This document shows, piece after piece, positions 61,603 through 64,000 of a stretch of DNA of 64,000 bases (positions within the stretch are counted from its first letter, which is position 1; each line of letters opens with the position of its first letter). Position numbers and translations under genes: made by a program. This DNA comes from Candidatus Binatia bacterium (GTDB lineage Bacteria; Desulfobacterota; Binatia; UBA12015), in NCBI GenBank assembly GCA_036563615.1, contig DATCMB010000006.1:566149-630148 (forward strand), written 5' to 3'. Under the pieces are notes generated by a model. It was not told where the DNA came from. It saw only the letters and a program-made list of their open reading frames with translations, and did not search any database.

Positions 61603-62709
61603 GTGAGCGAGCAAGACGCCATCGTCGCGCGCGGGCTCACCAAGAGCTACGCCGCCCCGGACCGACGTTGGCTGCGCCGCGAGCGCATCCGCGGCGTGAC
61701 CGACGTGTCGTTCACCCTGCGACGTGGCGGCTCGCTCGCGATCATCGGACGCAACGGTGCCGGCAAGAGCACGTTGCTGCGCATGCTCGCCGGGCTCTCG
61801 CGGCCGACCTCCGGTGAGCTACGGCTCGAGGGGCGGGTCGGCAGCCTGCTCGACCTCGGCGCGGGCTTCGTCGAGGAGTGGAGCGGCGAGCACAACGCAC
61901 GCGTCGCGCTGGCGCTGCTCGGAATGTCGCCGAGCCGCGTGCGCGAGGCCGCGAGCTTCGTCGCCGCGTTCTCCGAGCTCGGCGACTTCCTCGCGCAGCC
62001 GGTGCGGATCTACTCGGCGGGCATGCGGTTGCGGCTCGCCTACAGCGTCGCGATCGCGCCCAGGCCGGAGATCCTGATCGCCGACGAGGTGCTGAGCGTC
62101 GGCGACGAGTCGTTCCAGCGCAAGTGCTCGCAGCACATCGTCGAGCACCTCGCGCGCGGCGGGACCATGGTGCTCGCGACGCACAACCTCTACCAGGCAG
62201 AGCGGCTCTGCGACGCCGCGATCTGGCTCGAGGACGGTCGCGTGCGGGCGCAGGGCCCCTGTCACGACGTGACCAAGCGCTACCGGACGGCCATCGAGCA
62301 GGCGGAGAGCGTCGCGCACGCGAACGCCGTGGCGCGCGCGCTCGCGCGTCCGGGGGCCATGCTGCGGATCGATGGAGCGGAGATCGGTGACGACGGTGCC
62401 GTCGTGCCGTTCGGGACGGCGCTCCGCATCGTGATCGATGGCGCCATCGCTGGCTCCGAGCGTGGCCGGCTCGAGATCCGTCGGGTCGACGGGACGCTGG
62501 TCGCCTCGCTGCCCGTCCGTGGTTCGGGCACCTTCGAGATCGCCCGCCCCGCGCTCCTGCCCGGCCGCTATGTGGTCCGCCTCATCGGCAGGGCGGGCGT
62601 GGGCGCCGCCACCCTCGACGAGGTCGCGACGCTCGACGAGCTGACGGTCGACTGCGTCGGCGAGCGTCGCGAGCTCGGCACCGTACACCTCGACCACCAG
62701 TGGATGTGA
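61603..62709 (+). CDS. wzt: Polysaccharide ABC exporter ATP-binding protein (Wzt-like) with C-terminal carbohydrate-binding domain
   Basis: Powers export of undecaprenyl-linked O-polysaccharide. From GTG 61603 it has 368 residues; GTG 61594 is also possible but abuts the terminator. The nucleotide-binding domain has Walker A GRNGAGKST (about 49-57), signature IYSAGMRLRLAYSV, and Walker B with the diagnostic IADEVLSVGD. Residues about 245-368 form a beta-rich Wzt-C-like domain, which in known systems recognises the capped glycan end. Paired with wzm (GTGA). Confidence 0.88.
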   Translation: MSEQDAIVARGLTKSYAAPDRRWLRRERIRGVTDVSFTLRRGGSLAIIGRNGAGKSTLLRMLAGLSRPTSGELRLEGRVGSLLDLGAGFVEEWSGEHNARVALALLGMSPSRVREAASFVAAFSELGDFLAQPVRIYSAGMRLRLAYSVAIAPRPEILIADEVLSVGDESFQRKCSQHIVEHLARGGTMVLATHNLYQAERLCDAAIWLEDGRVRAQGPCHDVTKRYRTAIEQAESVAHANAVARALARPGAMLRIDGAEIGDDGAVVPFGTALRIVIDGAIAGSERGRLEIRRVDGTLVASLPVRGSGTFEIARPALLPGRYVVRLIGRAGVGAATLDEVATLDELTVDCVGERRELGTVHLDHQWM

Positions 62710-63539
62710 GCGAGCTCGAGCGCCCCGAGGACGGCGGCGGCCTGGCGCTCTTCGCGCGGCTCGCCCGCGAGCGCGCGCTGATCTGGGCGCTGATCCGCCG
62801 CGACATCGGCGCCCGCTTCGCCGGGTCGCGGCTCGGCTTCTTCTGGTCGCTCGCGAACCCCGCGATCCAGCTGGTCTCGTACAGCGTGATCTTCGGCTTG
62901 ATCTACGGCGCCGGCGCTGCGACGCCGCGCCCCGGCGATCCCGGCCTGGTGCCGGCGTTGTTCTGCGGTCTGTGGCCGTGGTGGGCGTTCAGCGACGGGA
63001 CGATGCGCGGCTACGGGTCGCTGGTCGACCAGAGCGCGCTGCTCAAGCGCTTCGCCATGCCTGCGGAGGCCTGCATCGTCGCCGCGACGACGGCGGCGTT
63101 CCTCCTGCAGATGGTCGGCTTTCTCCTCTTCCTCGGGGCGTTCGCGCTGCTCGGCGTGCTCACTCCGAGCGCGGGCTGGCTGCTCCTGCCGCTCGTGATC
63201 GTCGTCGAGCTCGTGCTGGTGAACGTGCTCGCGCTGGTGCTCGCGCCGCTCTACCTCGTCGTGCGCGACACCGGCTACGTCGTCAGCGCCGCGTTGACGG
63301 TGGGCTTCTTCGCGTCGCCGGTGCTGTTCACCCTCGATGCGCTGCCGGGCTGGCTGCAGACGGTCGCGAAGCTCAACCCGATGGCCGCGGTGATCGGCTT
63401 CTACCGCCTTGCGGTGCTCGGCGAGGGCTGGCCGCCGACGACCGCCGTGGTGGCGCTGGTGCTCGCGATCGGCGGGCTCGCGCTTGCGGGCGTCGTGCTG
63501 CTCGAACGCCTCGGCGACGTGCTCGACGAGTACTGGTGA
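62706..63539 (+). CDS. wzm: Polysaccharide ABC exporter permease (Wzm-like)
   Basis: ABC-2 type permease of 277 residues with six predicted spans. The cytoplasmic N-terminus ALIWALIRRDIGARFAGSRL precedes GFFWSLANPAIQLVSYSVIF, the Wzm/TagG signature. The C-terminal region has LPGWLQTVAKLNPMAAVIGF. GTG at 62706 overlaps the wzt stop; a GTG at 62700 would add two residues. The TGA stop supplies the first A of the adjoining A tract, which is the T tract of the opposite-strand terminator. Confidence 0.88.
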   Translation: MSELERPEDGGGLALFARLARERALIWALIRRDIGARFAGSRLGFFWSLANPAIQLVSYSVIFGLIYGAGAATPRPGDPGLVPALFCGLWPWWAFSDGTMRGYGSLVDQSALLKRFAMPAEACIVAATTAAFLLQMVGFLLFLGAFALLGVLTPSAGWLLLPLVIVVELVLVNVLALVLAPLYLVVRDTGYVVSAALTVGFFASPVLFTLDALPGWLQTVAKLNPMAAVIGFYRLAVLGEGWPPTTAVVALVLAIGGLALAGVVLLERLGDVLDEYW

Positions 63540-63570
63540 AAAAAAAGAGGGGCCGCCGCAGCGGCCCCTC
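63539..63570 (-). terminator. Factor-independent terminator for the - strand gene, between convergent genes
   Basis: GAGGGGCCGC (63547-63556) pairs perfectly over loop CGCA with GCGGCCCCTC (63561-63570). On the - strand the stem is followed by eight T (63546-63539), an excellent intrinsic terminator for the gene at 63601-64000. On the + strand the stem is followed only by TCGTTCC, so it would act weakly for wzm. Confidence 0.9.
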
Positions 63571-63600
63571 TCGTTCCTGCGAGATCGTTTTCCTACGATC

Positions 63601-64000
63601 TCAATACGCGTTCCAAGTGATGCGGTAGCGGCTGCAGCTCGTCGCACCACCCGTCAGCGTCACCACGTAGATGCCCGGCTTGGTCTGGTCGGGCGTGAGG
63701 ATTCGCGAGCCGACCTTGCCGTAGTAGTAGTAGTTGCCGCTCGCCGAGAAGCCCGTGCCGCCGCGCGGACGCGAGAAGCCGTCCGTCGCGTCGACGTGCA
63801 CGTTCAGCGCGCCGCAATCCTGATCGGTCACGTCGTACCACTGGAACGTGATCTGAGTGTAGAAATCCTGACCCGCGGGGAGAGGAACGAGCTGCGGCGT
63901 GACCGGGGCGCAGAAGCGACGCGTCACACCCTGGGGCACGTCGACCGTGAGGCCGTACCACGCGCCGGTCTTGGACATGGGCTCGCTCAGGAACCCGTCG
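63601..64000 (-). CDS. C-terminal part of an unrecognised, probably exported protein
   Basis: The reading frame runs open from the window edge (DGFLSEPMSKTGAWYGLTVD) to a stop at 63601-63603, about 132 residues. The sequence looks like one or two beta-sandwich domains rich in Tyr, Thr and Gly, with three cysteines (RFCAPV, QDCGAL, TSCSRY) and a SGNYYYYGKVG segment, ending TWNAY. It resembles secreted or surface domains in style, but I do not recognise the family. The internal ATG at 63978 need not be the start. It has its own terminator. Confidence 0.6.
   Translation of the reverse strand, partial: DGFLSEPMSKTGAWYGLTVDVPQGVTRRFCAPVTPQLVPLPAGQDFYTQITFQWYDVTDQDCGALNVHVDATDGFSRPRGGTGFSASGNYYYYGKVGSRILTPDQTKPGIYVVTLTGGATSCSRYRITWNAY

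Overview
The window is a high-G+C bacterial chromosome segment made almost wholly of tightly packed genes on the + strand. Many adjacent genes share an ATGA, GTGA or TTGA stop/start overlap. LptF/LptG, LptD and a Wzm/Wzt-type ABC exporter show a Gram-negative envelope with lipopolysaccharide. The trpEGDCFBA-accD-folC order and the ribosomal layout fit a deltaproteobacterial-grade lineage (Desulfobacterota, Myxococcota or Binatota relatives). That placement is inference from gene order and composition; no 16S gene is present.

Layout. (1) 1-1942, - strand: lptF and a truncated lptG, back to back with an RNA 2'-O-methyltransferase gene (1958-2731). (2) 2766-4811: a tRNA cluster Thr(TGT)-Tyr(GTA)-Gly(TCC)-Thr(GGT), rpmG, tRNA-Trp, secE, nusG. 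This keeps the tRNA order of the enterobacterial tufB locus, but tufB is absent. (3) 4822-15652: rplKAJL-rpoBC, with a factor-independent terminator/attenuator before rpoB. (4) 15649-35935: str, S10, spc and alpha blocks fused into one co-directional run of about 20 kb (rpsL to rplQ, including secY, adk, map, infA and rpoA). A good promoter overlaps the rpoC stop codon, and candidate RNA structures lie in the few wide gaps. (5) 36100-47394: argS, a membrane-anchored SPOR protein, a complete trp operon, accD and folC. (6) 47391-56077: lptD, a family-2 glycosyltransferase started by TTG, a cupin, the GDP-mannose dehydratase/reductase pair, a GspE-type ATPase and a polyprenyl-phosphate-type glycosyltransferase. 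(7) 56135-58959, - strand: a GT4-like glycosyltransferase and a GT39-like membrane glycosyltransferase. (8) 59250-61528: a small membrane-anchored protein and an unrecognised exported protein with a structured leader and a strong terminator. (9) 61603-63539: wzt-wzm, facing a truncated - strand gene for an exported-looking protein.

How it fits together. The first 38 kb is core gene-expression machinery. The middle makes tryptophan, malonyl-CoA and folate. The last 17 kb looks like an envelope-glycan locus: gmd plus an rmd-like reductase would supply a GDP-6-deoxyhexose (probably GDP-D-rhamnose), glycosyltransferases would polymerise it, Wzm/Wzt would export it, and LptF/G/D would carry lipopolysaccharide to the surface. 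No mobile element, CRISPR array or defence system was seen. The most distinctive items are the NusG insertion, the candidate RNA leaders at 15701-15743 and 59784-59837, the T-free tRNA spacer, and the exported protein at 59924-61528.
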